Below are positions 11,111 through 22,190 of a DNA stretch of 64,000 nt, piece after piece; position 1 is the first letter of the stretch; every line of letters begins with the position of its first letter. A program made the translations under genes and the position numbers. Location of the stretch: assembly GCA_029204225.1 (NCBI GenBank), contig CM055097.1, positions 74,982,860 to 75,046,859 on the forward strand, written 5' to 3'. The stretch is from Diphasiastrum complanatum. Lineage: Eukaryota > Streptophyta > Lycopodiopsida > Lycopodiales > Lycopodiaceae. The notes under the pieces are model-generated. The model ran no database searches and was not told where the DNA came from. It saw only the letters and a program-made list of their open reading frames with translations.

Positions 11111-13644
11111 ATGAAGCGGGACAATTTTTCAACGCGACAGACATTACAAATGTAAGGTATGCTAGATCTATTCAGTTTGACTTATTGTAGTTTGAAGCAT
11201 TTACGGATTGTAGCTTTCAACAATGGTAATGTTCTATTTGCATGTTGCACTTCCTATGGAATGCACTCCACTTATTAAAAAAATTCGTATGTGAAAGAAA
11301 TAGCGGATTACTTGGATATTGTCAAAAGTTGCGTGATATTGGAATGCATAGTGTATCTTGTTTTAATTAGCAATTACAATTTACTAATCAACAATTGCAA
11401 CGTGCAAATCAACAATTGCTTCAATATGTGCAACACACTAGTGCTGAAAACAATGCACTCAAGCATGCTATGTTGGAGTTGAATGCTACAATCACTACTC
11501 TTCGGGGATCAAACCAAGAAATGTTGGAATCCATGGAAAAGTTGTAATCTGAGAGTTTAAAATCTATTGTTGATATAAAAGTTATAAAAAAGGCAATGAT
11601 GAAAAAAAAAAGAGAGAGAGTACCGATGAAGCATATTGATAACTTATCTACACGTAGCGGCAATTAGAAAAAAAAAAATTCAAGCATTCAAATATGTTTT
11701 TTTATAAACTGTTTATTTGATTTGTATTTGTCATTTAAGATTGATTTGCATTTGGTAATATGCATTATCAATTTATTAAACATAATTTGAGCTTTATATG
11801 TTTGTTGCAGATCATGTTTGGTGGCAAAGAACTATTTGACAGATCGTTCATGCATCTGATCATCTTTAAGTCGTGTTTTACCAAGAAAGTCAGCAAAGGC
11901 AATGATGAAAAATGCTCGGTTTGAAAAAATGAAAAATGAAATTGTAGAGATTGTTTTGAATAAGGTTCAAACTTACGTGGATGCAAATAATATAGTAGAT
12001 GCATGTGATGTTTCTGGAATTAGGAGAGATATTTATTCTACTTTTTTTAGAATAGATAAAGAAGTTTTTTCTCAAGTGACGGTGAAGAAAACTTATCTTC
12101 CTCGTCCATGTCGGGTAAGATTAACAAGAAATTATTATAATGACGGAATGTTCAAAGTAGTTGGCCAACCACTTCATATAATTGAATTATACAAATCAGA
12201 ATATGGTGAGCTCAATTACAACGATTGCAATAATATTTTCCATGATATTGAAAATATTCTAAAATACATTATTCGATTTTATAAACTAGACGAATATCAG
12301 GTAAATGGAAAGATCATTATTGTAATAAAATTGAATGAATCCGAAATGATCAAAGGTCAAAAGTTGGAACGAGCGAGTTTCACTTTAATGAACAATATTT
12401 CAGATACAAATGATCGAACGTTTAGTGTTCAATCGAAAAATCACATATGGTGGTTGACGACATTCCAGGTATACTTATCAAAAAAAAAATTAAAGTATCG
12501 TTATTAACATCTCATACATTGCCATTTTTTATTAACATGTCATGCATTACTTGCCTCTCTACATGTCTTGAAAGATGACTATAAAATACTTTCATGGATG
12601 TTTTCACGAACAAATTATGGCGAAATTATAAAGAGACATTTGGAGGGTGAGAAATTTACAGTCGAAAACCATGGAAGCTTTCAAATTCAATGGCACCTTG
12701 CAGGGGATTTGAAAACATTGAAATGTATGCATAATGTCTCTCATGGGGCAACATCAAAACATCCATGTCTTTATTGCATGAAGGATTGCTATAATATGAA
12801 TTTGGGACAATCAAATACTAGCCCAACACGAGAAGCAAAAAATCCAAATATGAAAAGTGTTCTGCCAATTTCATTAAAAAATGTTCACATATGCACATTG
12901 CATGTTGAGGTCTGAAAAACTTATTTACCTGCATATTCTCCTTGCATGGAATCATAACCCGAAGTCTGTGGCTAAAGCAGCTATTAAGAGGTTGGAATAA
13001 GTTCTTTCAAAGGCAAGACTACATAAAGGGAATGTCACCATTGAAAAAAGTGACAGACTCTTCGGAGAAAAAAGAAATGTTCCTAATAAGCCATCAATTG
13101 GAGGTGCTAAAGCAAGAAGATTCTTATCCAATCACACATGCAAAAAATCTAGTGTCATATACGGAAAGAAATTGTTCAAGCAACAACTAGAAGTAATTGA
13201 GTGGAAAAGAGACAAGTGTGGAACAACTTAGACAAACTCATAGGTGTTACTATTATCAGAAGATATGAGGACTTTGCAAAATCATTGCACCACATTTGTA
13301 AAATCTGTACATGATTGTTGGGGAAAGGACAACATTACACGTTACATGGTACTAATTTATTTCATTATATGGTACTTATGTCATTTATGATTATATATTT
13401 TTGTACTGATGTTACTTATTTCAACTCTTGTTTGCAGCACATCTTTCTTCATCATGCAACTTATTTTGCAAAGGAATATGAGAGCTTAAGTATCTAGTCG
13501 TCACAAGGCATGGAAAAATCACATTGGCAAGCAAGAGAAACATTTCATAGAGCTACAAATCATGGAAGACACAATTCAAAAAATAATTATTTAGTTCAAC
13601 TTTTTCAGTGGTTTTACAAAAGAGCACAATTTAGATATCAAGAT
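11111..13644 (+). pseudogene. X gene 1, transposase-like, copy 1
   Basis: A multi-exon gene with a short first exon from ATG 11111 to a GTAAGG donor at 11152, an acceptor at 11212-11213, exon 2 with a coiled-coil-like Gln/Asn-rich stretch, and an acceptor CAG at 11808-11810. The largest exon runs about 11811-12468 to a GT donor. It begins with an MMKNARFEKMKNE helix and includes LPRPCRVRLTRNYYNDGMF and IIIVIKLNESEMIKG. The exon at about 12560-12911 carries IQWHLAGDLKTLKCM and HPCLYCM. Further parts near 13440-13600 include FAKEYESLSI and HWQARETFHRATNHG. The order (acidic strand, GDLK.L.C, zinc-like CxxC, late E-K-S-H block) fits an RNase H-fold DDE transposase. Assignment is inference, and the copy is not whole. 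Confidence 0.6.
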
Positions 13645-13733
13645 TAAAAAACTTGCCAAATGTTGCGATTTTTCGTAAGGCATTCAAATTCATAACAAAA
13701 GAGAGATCCTTATAACATGTCAATAATCTATTA

Positions 13734-13815
13734 CAAAAGATTGTTTCATCATCATCCTCTTCAAGATTTAGACGGATGGTACTGTCATGAAAAAATAATC
13801 TCTTTTCATATGGAT
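13734..13815 (-). pseudogene. X gene 2, C-terminal remnant in copy 1
   Basis: On the minus strand the peptide FLDPYEKRLFFHDSTIRLN, followed by an acidic tail, matches the last exon of gene 2 in X copy 2 (46635-46752). It is convergent with gene 1, as in copy 2. Upstream exons are not present here. Confidence 0.7.
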
Positions 13816-14639
13816 CCAAAAATACTAAAAATAGTGCTAGAAAAATAGTGTTAAGTTTCATTGTGACTTTTATTGAAATAATGATTTCATTTTCACATGC
13901 TGTGAAGGATGCAACTGGTGTCAAATCAAAAGAAATCCTAGGGGATAGAAATGCATGATCCAAATGAAGCAATAGACTAATATCACAGCAAAGTCATAAC
14001 ATTATCCTAATAACTAGAAATGCAAAATTATCATAATAATCACTTTCATAGACAAACAAACTCGCACATATCTTATTTTTATTACTTGCAAAATGTGTGT
14101 GCTCTCACCAAGGAACCATGTAAATATGGATGAAGTTGGTTGTAAACGCCCAAACCACTACCACCGTTCTGTGATTGAATAATTACCTTATGCATAATTA
14201 AGATTTTGACTGACGAAACAAATAGGAAGAAGACGACATTATCTTACTAAAGATACTTGCTCCCATTCTAGAAGTACAAGCATTAGTTGAGTAGAATTGA
14301 GATGCTTGAGGGAAAAAGTATTTGTGAGCACTTCAATTGCACAGCCAATTGTTGGCTACTTATTAGCTAACATAAGTAGCTTTGTATTTGGGATAGGAAC
14401 GACAGGCTACAAGCTTCGGGAACAACTCGTTCCTATTCAAACGCAGCCTGAGTCGTTTTGCACCAGGCCAGTTATAAGAGATCTTATTCTTGGGTTCGAT
14501 AAGAATCAGTTGGCAACTTTTTGCAACATTTTTCAAGAAATTTTCAATGGACAATGGCAATGCGGACATTCTATGTATGCATTGAAGTACATATCAACAC
14601 AAAAAGAGACCTGCTTCACCATACCTTCCATCCCCACCT
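13816..14639. other. no gene recognised
   Basis: An ORF at 14297-14662 (121 codons, plus) has no recognised domain and may be the start of the following LINE or chance. The rest is AT-rich without supported features. Confidence 0.4.
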
Positions 14640-15670
14640 TCCTCTTCCCGCCCTCGTCGTGAATCTATGCTTGCTAGTACATCTCTTCTTACACCTGCTC
14701 CACCCACATCTTCGTACATCAGTTTCTTCCTCTCCTTTGTCATCCTCGCAAAATCCTATACCTCCACCCTCTTGAGTACCTTGTCAAGGTTGTGAACGTT
14801 TATATGTGCAAGGTGTGGACCTTTCTCGGCATCAAAATGCATGTACCGCATTTCAAAAAGGGCTTCCTTTTTAGTAACACCAAACATCTCTCATCTTGCT
14901 CCTCTTTCACCTCCGGACTCTAGTTGGCTTGGGCTCGCGATCTTGATATCTTAGGCTCCTTTTATCTCGATTTTCCTCACCCTCGCCTTTATGCCCGCAT
15001 TCCAATTGCCCTTCAGCAAGACGTACAAAGAGGTCTTAGACTATCTATAATCTGTTTACCTGCCAACCCTTCTAATATTTTCTATTCCTATTCATAGTCG
15101 TCTTTGTCGTTGTGTTTGGCTTGGGCAAGCTAGTGAGTTTTCTGGTGTTGCTCGCTCCCTTGCTTCCTCAGCTGCAGCGATGCCTTCTTTTGCTAATGTT
15201 CAAGCACTGGAACGACTTCACACACAAGTGACACACTTCCTTTGTTTGTGAAAGTTTTCAGCCTGATTCTGATCTGCAGCTTGCACAAGATCATTTTATT
15301 AAAGCTTTCTGCGATGTCCTTGCCTCTTGGCCTTCAGGGATGGTCTTTGAGCACCTACGCGATTGTTTTTCTCCTAACGATTCTACTAGTGGCTTTTAAT
15401 CTTCTTTTCAAGGTCTGTTCCTACATTGCTTGGGGGCAGATTCGTCCTTCAGTTGCTCATAATTTAGGTGTTGCTCGTCTTTTAGCATTGAATAAACCCT
15501 CTGGTGGTGTGCGTCCAATTGCGGTGGGTGAATGCTTATACAAGTTGGTAGCAAGGATCTTGTGTTTCCAGTTTCGGAAAACATTTCATGCTTATCTTTT
15601 TCCGTTTCAGTTTGAATGTGCTACCCTTGGTGGATGTGAGCTATTTTGGATCTTCATCTTAACTCGATAG
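14640..15670 (+). mobile_element. non-LTR retrotransposon (LINE) fragment with zinc finger and RT
   Basis: Near 14785-14850 the plus strand encodes a CxxC...HxxxxC finger (CQGCERLYVQGVDLSRHQ), as found at the N-terminus of R2-, NeSL- and Dualen-like LINE proteins. At about 15470-15640 the RT-like segment LNKPSGGVRPIAVGE is clear and is followed by a conserved-looking stretch. GGVRPIAVGE is a LINE RT signature. The element is partial: RT palm, endonuclease and tail are missing, and several breaks separate the finger from the RT part. Clade assignment beyond a zinc-finger LINE is uncertain. Confidence 0.7.
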
Positions 15671-15974
15671 TTCTACAAGTTAATGTTGCTAATGCTTTCA
15701 ACTTTGTTTCTCAAGCGGCTATCTGCCTATAACGTCTATACCTTGTCCTCAATTTGTAAGATAGACTGCGGAGGAGAGTATTCAAGTTCAAGCATACCAT
15801 GAATACTTAGATAGACAGAGCAGTCAAGCAAGCACGTCATATTCACCTTACAAATTAAGAGAGCCTACGATAATGGCACTGGGAGCAGTAGCACCAATCT
15901 ATGAGTACCCAATCACTCTTGAGAATCTTTTGCAGATCCATATGCATGTAGGGTCCTAAACACTATACTTTTAA

Positions 15975-16260
15975 CATGGCATCAAAGCCAAGTACAAGAG
16001 TTTAATTGCTGATCAAAACCAAGTCCAAATTTAGCAAGTTTGATGCTAAAAATCTAGTTTTGAGATACTTATTTCTAAAGTGAAAGTGGGAGTTCAGGGA
16101 AAGTGCAATGCAACTTTGATTGCCATAATGCAATGTAGTTGGTCTGAGTTGTTGAAATTTCAAAACATTTAGTAGTCTTTTGAGCCATATGACTTCATTT
16201 ATTGCTTGAGTGGTTGTACCATATTTGGACTTTATGGAGGACACAAAAATTCATTTATGC
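15975..16260 (-). mobile_element. copia RNase H fragment with nearby PBS-like site
   Basis: A minus-strand ORF (16244-16002) contains TTQAINEVIWLKRLL and a CDNQSCIALS-like segment of the copia RNase H. On the plus strand at 15979-15992, TGGCATCAAAGCCA resembles the tRNA-Met primer-binding site used by copia elements, but its orientation disagrees with the RNase H fragment. Two different relics may therefore abut. Both are old. Confidence 0.6.
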
Positions 16261-16894
16261 TTTGACTGTTCCATGAAATGTTTTGTTGTACTATAAAGCA
16301 CAAATAGCCAGAAGTAGATTTGTTGGTTCCAACCTAATTTGAGTCTGAATGGGCTTTCAAGATTAATGCATCCGTCAAATTTTCATTATAACACAAGGCA
16401 TAGTGCTTTGTAGCTTGAATGTAATTCAATGTGCTCTACAGAACTTTCTAATGTGGTAGGCCTAGATTTAATATATATTAGGATAATACATTGACTAAAA
16501 AAGCAAGATCCAATTCAAAGGTGTAGTTGTTTGGATGTAACTTTTCAATTTTCATCAACACCTGGGCTTCGAGGTTTAAGCATGTCCAATTGTCAAAACC
16601 TAGTGCATCTACAAATTGCACAATTTTGAAAGAAACTATCATATTCTTGTAAATGTAATACAAGAATAAGTAAATAAATGTGACAATACTCATTAATACC
16701 CAACACAACCTGTATGCAAACTAGGATACTTTGGAATTAAAAAATTGATAATTGGCTTACTCGACAAGGTTAGCCATAGATTGCAAAAAAGCAGCTTGTT
16801 GCTTAGATACACTAAAAAGTTCTATAGCATCTCTATATAAAAGGAGGTCTTGCTCATAAGCATGTAGAACTAGCAGGTGTGGATGCATGAACAA
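16261..16894. other. no gene recognised; possible LTR relic
   Basis: AT-rich flank into which copia E inserted. TATATAAAA at 16834-16842 followed by GAGGTCTTGCTCATAAGC looks like an LTR-type promoter, but no LTR partner is seen. Confidence 0.35.
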
Positions 16895-17585
16895 TGTGAA
16901 AAGTACAGTACTAAGGACCATAAATGGATCTTTGAATGATCCACAAGGTGATTGTATGCTTGTTAAACAATCTATCAGAAACTAGTCATCGGAAAACAAG
17001 ATCTAGTTTAGCAGCTTGATAGGAAACAAGTAGAGACAATCAAAGCATTGATCAAATAGTCTAATCCAACTCCACACGTGTGGAAATAAGGCTGTAGTAC
17101 GGCCTGTAGACAGTGTTTACAAAGTGCCAAAGCTGGGTTTCATTGGAAAAATAGAGTAATCACCATACAATGAGAGGAAACTCGAGTTTCTCCTTGAGGC
17201 TCCAAAAAGTTTCTATCTTCTCACTATGGAGAATGGAAATACATAGTAAAACACACTTCCTTTGCAAAGTTAGGTGAAAATCCAGCATGTAATAAGGAAG
17301 TAGACTCCACTTTCTTGCCCTAATGTGAAAACCCTAGCCTAGATCCAAGAGTCATGCTTGGTAGGTGCATGGTAGGTACAAATCTCATCATAAATCATGG
17401 TCTAGATCCTACAAAGTAGGAATCACTACCAAATAGACACAATCACTCCTCTTGACTCGTGGTAACCTACTTTAGGTGTGTATGTACAAGTGGCACTTTG
17501 GCCATTCAAGTAACCAACAAACAATATTGACAAAATGTACAATATTCTACATGGCTAGATCTGCCAATGTAGGCAATTTTTTTCA
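16895..17585 (-). repeat. 3' LTR of copia E
   Basis: Matches 22191-22881 almost base for base. It holds the 12-bp palindrome CCACACGTGTGG at 17072-17083. The purine tract (read on minus as GAGGAGGAGTG) lies just inside at about 17585-17596. Confidence 0.95.
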
Positions 17586-18191
17586 CTCCTCCTCAAATCT
17601 AGCCTTGGAGATCACAATGCTTTTATCAATAACTCCAATTGAAGATCTAAGCTTGACAAATGAATCTTTAGGTAAAGGTTTAGTAAACAAATCAGCCAAG
17701 CAACTTGATGATGGCACGTGTTGGAGCTTGATCTCTTTAGCTTGCACTTTTTCCCTCACGAAATGATGAGCAATTTCGATGTGTTTGCTCCTTGCATGGA
17801 ATGTAGGATTAGTTGCAAGTGATTGGGCTGATTGGTTGTCACAATAGATGATAGGGATCTCCTCCTCCATGACATGAAGCTCCACCAATAGCCTTTTGAG
17901 CCACAAGACCTCCTTGCATGTTGATGTCAAGGCCTTGTATTCGGATTCTGTGGAAGATAGGGAGATGGTATCTTGCTTTTTGGAAAGCCATGATACTACT
18001 CCATCACATATAAAGGTGACAAAGGCACTTGTTGATCTTCTATCCACTTTGTCACCTGCAAAATCCGAGTCACTATAGGCTCTTAAGCCAAGATTAGTTC
18101 CTCTATACAAAATACCAAAATTCTTAGTGAACGAAATGTATCTAAGAACTCTTTTGGCCATCTTCCAATGTGAAACTAGAGGACTTTGCAT
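17586..18191 (-). CDS. copia E RNase H region
   Basis: About 200 codons of the copia RNase H: GLRAYSDSDFAGD near the start, STESEYKALTSTCKEVLW, YCDNQSAQSLATNP, and a C-terminal LADLFTKPLPKD. It is the last part of the pol polyprotein and lies directly upstream of the purine tract and 3' LTR. RNase H would remove genomic RNA during reverse transcription in the cytoplasmic particle. Confidence 0.92.
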
Positions 18192-18206
18192 GAATTGGCT
18201 TAACTT

Positions 18207-20438
18207 TCAAACACTATAACTAAGATCAGGTCTAGTTATAGTTAAATAGATCAAGGAGCCAATAAGCCTTCTATATAATGTGATGTCCTCAAAGGATGCT
18301 TCATCACAACCAATAGATGCTTTTACATGTTGCTCCATTGGTGTCTCAATGCCTTTACAATTCTTCATTCCAAATCTATCTAGGATGGATGTAGCATATT
18401 TAGATTGACAAATGAAGCTAAAATCACATCCTCTAATAACCTCTATTCCAAGAATGAAGCTCAATAGGCCGAGATCTACCATCTTGAACTCTTTTGCTAA
18501 AGCAATTTTTACATCTCTAATTCCATCTAGATCATTACCACTCAAGATAATGTCATCTACATACAAAACAAGAATAATGATCATGCCATCATGAAAACTT
18601 ATATACAATGATGGATCATAGGCACTCATTACAAAATTGATGGAAATGAGAAAAGAGTTTAGCCTAGAGTACCATGCTCTAGGTGCTTGCTTGAGCCCAT
18701 AAAGGCTCTTCTTCAAAAAACACACCTTTCCTTCGTGCTTTGCCTTGATGAAGCCCTCGGGTTGCCTCATGTAGGTCTCTTCCTCCAAATAACCATTGAG
18801 GAATGCATTTGTGAAGTCAAGCTGGAATAGCTCCCAATTGAAGGTTGTAGCAAGACTAATGATCAACCTGATAGTAACAAGCTTAGCCACAGGAGCAAAA
18901 GTCTCATCATAGTCAATGCCTTTGATTTGTAAAAAACCTTTGGCAACAAGCCTAGCTTTATGCTTGCTTATTGATCCATCTTGATTATACTTCAATCTAA
19001 ACACCCACTTGCAATCAAGAGGTTTCTTCCCTTGAGGAAGATCCACAAGATCCCAAGTATGATTCTCAATAAGAGCATCATACTCTACTTGCATAGCATC
19101 CATCCAACTTTTAGACTTACAAGCATCTTCATAGCATGTTGGCTCATCTAACATTGAAGTAAGAAAGGTGTAAGATGTGAAAGATGATAAGCCTTCCCTT
19201 TGATGACCTTGACCATCATAGGTGAGCCTCAATGGCTCGGATCTTGCCCTTGTAGATCTTCTTGGAGTTCTTGGAGTTCTTGCATCTTGAGGTGGATCCT
19301 CAAGTTCTTCTTCACTTGGAGGATCCTCCTCCATCCTAGCATGATCCTTGGCATCAAGATGATTAGTAGCATTATCATCCAAATCACAAGCATGTCCTTC
19401 ATAAAAAATAACATCCCTACTCAATATCACCTTGCTAGTGATGGGATTGAAGACTCTATAACCTTTGCTATTCTCACCATATCCCACAAAGATGCCTTTG
19501 ATGGATGTTGCATCATCCTTCCTTCTCTTATCCAAGGATTGGTGTACATAGCAAGTGGATCCAAAAACTTTGAGATCTTTGAGATTGGGCTTTTCTCCAA
19601 ATAGAGCTTCAAATGGTGTGATTCCTCCAATGGCTTGGTTTGGCAATCTATTGCACAAATAGTTAGCACAAGTTATTGCTTCACCCCAAAATGGTTTGGA
19701 TAGAGAAGCATCTAGCCTTAAGGCCTTAGCACACTCACAAAGAGATCTATTTCTTCTCTCACTCACTCCATTTTGTTGAGGGGTGTATGGACATGACAAC
19801 TCCCTCTTTATGCCATTAGAAATACAAAAGTCAATCAACTTATTGGAGACATATTCACCTCCATTATCACTCCTTAATACCTTAATCTTGGTACTAAGTT
19901 GATTTTCTACCAAAGTATTGAACTTTACAAAAGAATCAAACACCATTGATTTGCTAGACAAGAGGTACATCCAACAAAATCTAGAATAGTCATCAATGAA
20001 GATTACATAGTACTTGGCACCACCATTAGACTCATCTGAAAAACTATGAACATCCGAATGGATGAGTTCAAGAGGAGAGTTTGATCTTGATGTAGATCTT
20101 GAGAAGGGTAGCTTGTGAGCCTTTGAGAGGCTGCATGCTTCACATCTCTTCCCACACTTTGACAAATGCTTGGGGAGTCCAACTGCAAGCTCCTTTGTAG
20201 CCATAGATTCCATGGCTTTGTAGTTGGGGTGGCCCAACCTTTTGTGCCACAGTTCCACCTTTGATAGCTCCACCTTTGCCAAGTTAACACTCTCCACTGC
20301 AATATTAGCACCAAGCTTAAATAATCTACCTTGCTTAAAGCCTTTGGCTATACATTCATCATTTCTAAGGATGGAACAAACTCCATGCTTAAATTGTACA
20401 TCTAGGCCATTATCCATTAACTGGCCAACACTAAGCAA
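18207..20438 (-). CDS. copia E pol: integrase and reverse transcriptase
   Basis: 743 codons. An HHCC zinc domain (about residues 65-103, HKRLGHPNY and CEACSLSKAH) leads into the integrase core with D at about 129 (HSDVHSF), D at about 191 (RSDNGGEYVS) and E at about 227 (NGVSERRN). A low-complexity linker follows (SEEELEDPP, RRSTRARSEP). The reverse transcriptase has CKWVFRLKYN, ARLVAKGF, YGLKQAPRAWYSRL and the catalytic YVDDIILSG. The order PR-IN-RT-RH is diagnostic of Ty1/copia rather than Ty3/gypsy. Confidence 0.95.
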   Translation of the reverse strand: MLSVGQLMDNGLDVQFKHGVCSILRNDECIAKGFKQGRLFKLGANIAVESVNLAKVELSKVELWHKRLGHPNYKAMESMATKELAVGLPKHLSKCGKRCEACSLSKAHKLPFSRSTSRSNSPLELIHSDVHSFSDESNGGAKYYVIFIDDYSRFCWMYLLSSKSMVFDSFVKFNTLVENQLSTKIKVLRSDNGGEYVSNKLIDFCISNGIKRELSCPYTPQQNGVSERRNRSLCECAKALRLDASLSKPFWGEAITCANYLCNRLPNQAIGGITPFEALFGEKPNLKDLKVFGSTCYVHQSLDKRRKDDATSIKGIFVGYGENSKGYRVFNPITSKVILSRDVIFYEGHACDLDDNATNHLDAKDHARMEEDPPSEEELEDPPQDARTPRTPRRSTRARSEPLRLTYDGQGHQREGLSSFTSYTFLTSMLDEPTCYEDACKSKSWMDAMQVEYDALIENHTWDLVDLPQGKKPLDCKWVFRLKYNQDGSISKHKARLVAKGFLQIKGIDYDETFAPVAKLVTIRLIISLATTFNWELFQLDFTNAFLNGYLEEETYMRQPEGFIKAKHEGKVCFLKKSLYGLKQAPRAWYSRLNSFLISINFVMSAYDPSLYISFHDGMIIILVLYVDDIILSGNDLDGIRDVKIALAKEFKMVDLGLLSFILGIEVIRGCDFSFICQSKYATSILDRFGMKNCKGIETPMEQHVKASIGCDEASFEDITLYRRLIGSLIYLTITRPDLSYSV

Positions 20439-21559
20439 ATTCTTGGAACATAAAGAACATTATCTAGATTCATCCTTTTGGATGATCCCACATACAAGGG
20501 AATTGTTCCTATTCCACTTATCTTACATTCTTGACTACTTGCAGTATAGATTGATCTATTTAAGTCATTGTAAGAAAGTAAGGTGGAGAATATGTCCTTT
20601 TGATATGTCATGTGGGAACTTGCCCCACTATCAATCCACCAAGAATCATTGGTGTTGCTCTTGGATGATGGTGGTTTGTTGGAAACCATCAAGGATGACT
20701 CTTCATCCTCCTCTTCCTCCTGATGTGCAATGTTGCTTTGTTTGCTCTCTTGTGCCTTCTTCTTCTTGAGACATTCTGATGCAAAATGTCCTTTCTTTCC
20801 ACAGAAAAAACATTTGTACTTGGACTTGTCTTTGATCTTGCCCTTTGAGCTTGAAGCCTCATCCTCCTCCTTGGTCTCCTTGAAGTGCTTCTTCTTGCCA
20901 TTGGTCTTCTTCTTGCTTTTGAATGAAAAATTAGCTTTCTCATCACCATCCTGCAGAGAAATAGCATTCATTCTTGCATTGGTATGCAACATCCTACACT
21001 CTTCAGCTACTAATACACTGTGTAGCTTTTCTATAATAGGCAAAGTGTCTTGGATTGCAAAGCTTTGGACCAAATTTGTAAAGCCACTCCCTAGACCATT
21101 TAGGACAATCTGAACAAGCTCACTATCTTGAATCTTCTCTCCAATGGAAGCTAACTCCCTATTAAGAGACTTGATTCTTAGCACATAATCTTGTGCATTC
21201 TCATCACTCCTCTTCATGCTTTGTAGAATCTGATTCCTAAGCATGAGAACCCTCCAAGTGTTACTAGACTCATAGATAGATTTTAAAGATTCCCAAGCCT
21301 CTTTAGCACTCTTACATGATAATACTTCCCTTAAAAGATCATTGCTTACATTCATCTTAATACAGGGAAGTGCAAGCCTAGACCTCTTCTTGTATCTCAC
21401 TAATTCCTGTGCACCTAGAGGTTCATCTTCATCATCTATTAGAAACTCATAAAGATCCTGGAGCACCATTAGTGACTCCATCCTCACTTTCCAAATAGCA
21501 TAATTGGTAGAATTTAACCTCTCACTAGCTTCTAGAAGGTAGGCTCCCACTGATCCCAT
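20417..21559 (-). CDS. copia E gag and protease start
   Basis: 380 codons from MGSVGAYLLEASERLN. The gag capsid-like region (UBN2-type: WKVRMESLM, EAWESLKSIYES, LVQIVLNGLGSGF) is followed by a Lys-rich stretch, one CCHC zinc knuckle (CFFCGKKGHFASEC, about residue 254) and the aspartic protease motif WWIDSGASSHMT (about residue 312). It builds the particle and packages RNA. Confidence 0.95.
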   Translation of the reverse strand: MGSVGAYLLEASERLNSTNYAIWKVRMESLMVLQDLYEFLIDDEDEPLGAQELVRYKKRSRLALPCIKMNVSNDLLREVLSCKSAKEAWESLKSIYESSNTWRVLMLRNQILQSMKRSDENAQDYVLRIKSLNRELASIGEKIQDSELVQIVLNGLGSGFTNLVQSFAIQDTLPIIEKLHSVLVAEECRMLHTNARMNAISLQDGDEKANFSFKSKKKTNGKKKHFKETKEEDEASSSKGKIKDKSKYKCFFCGKKGHFASECLKKKKAQESKQSNIAHQEEEEDEESSLMVSNKPPSSKSNTNDSWWIDSGASSHMTYQKDIFSTLLSYNDLNRSIYTASSQECKISGIGTIPLYVGSSKRMNLDNVLYVPRICLVLAS

Positions 21560-22177
21560 CTTACTAGCAAGATTCTACACACAAGATATAGATTTGTTTG
21601 GACCTGAAACTCACAAAGGTTTCTAACTTGCAGTGTTTCACTCAAATGTTGACTTCTAATCCAACAGATGGATTTGTAATCACAGTTCTATCACTCCCTC
21701 ACAAGCTGGAATGAAGATAAGATGAGATGAAAACTACACTCAAGCAAATCTTGCCAATCTTGGCTATTCTTGGACAAAAACTGACTCTATCTCTCTCATT
21801 CACTTTGATGTACTTTCAAGACCTGGTTTCCACTTTAAGAAGGTCTAAAATCAGCCTAGATTAATTAGTTTTCATGAAACAAATTCAAAACTAATCAATG
21901 GCAAGTGATCTTGGTAGCTTATCCTAGGATTTGCACCAAAAATTACATCAAACTGACACCATATGAATTTTCTATGATCCAATGAATATGGGTTATTAAA
22001 TGCTGGTTCAAAGATGCCCACACGTGTGAACAATACGGATTTTGATCCTGAAAAAGTTTGGGATCAAATCCCCTCACCAAAACCTGGATACCAGCTCGCC
22101 CTTCCAATACTAGCTTTTTGCACCAAAACCTGCTAAAACTGGATTAGATTCAAACACAGATCAATGGCCTTGTACTT

Positions 22178-22190
22178 GGCTCTGATACCA
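22178..22190 (-). other. primer-binding site of copia E
   Basis: Read on the minus strand the sequence is TGGTATCAGAGCC, directly after the 5' LTR end. This is the typical initiator tRNA-Met site of plant copia elements. Confidence 0.9.

Larger units (their letters stand above)
11097..13815 (+). mobile_element. element X, copy 1 (unclassified, transposase-bearing)
   Basis: About 2.7 kb matching 44214-46745 in the same orientation. Both copies start at the same wording (GCTTATAGTGAAATATGA) with unrelated DNA to the left, which argues for a true left terminus. It contains gene 1 on the plus strand and, convergent with it, the C-terminal remnant of gene 2 on the minus strand (13734-13815). Beyond 13815 similarity to copy 2 stops, so genes 2 and 3 are otherwise absent. 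The copy is decayed. No LTR, capsid or polymerase genes are seen, so it looks like a DNA transposon of unknown superfamily. Confidence 0.7.

Noticed and set aside
15979-15992. copia primer-binding-like TGGCATCAAAGCCA on the plus strand
   Set aside because: No convincing LTR was found upstream, and the neighbouring RNase H fragment is on the other strand. Kept only as a remark.
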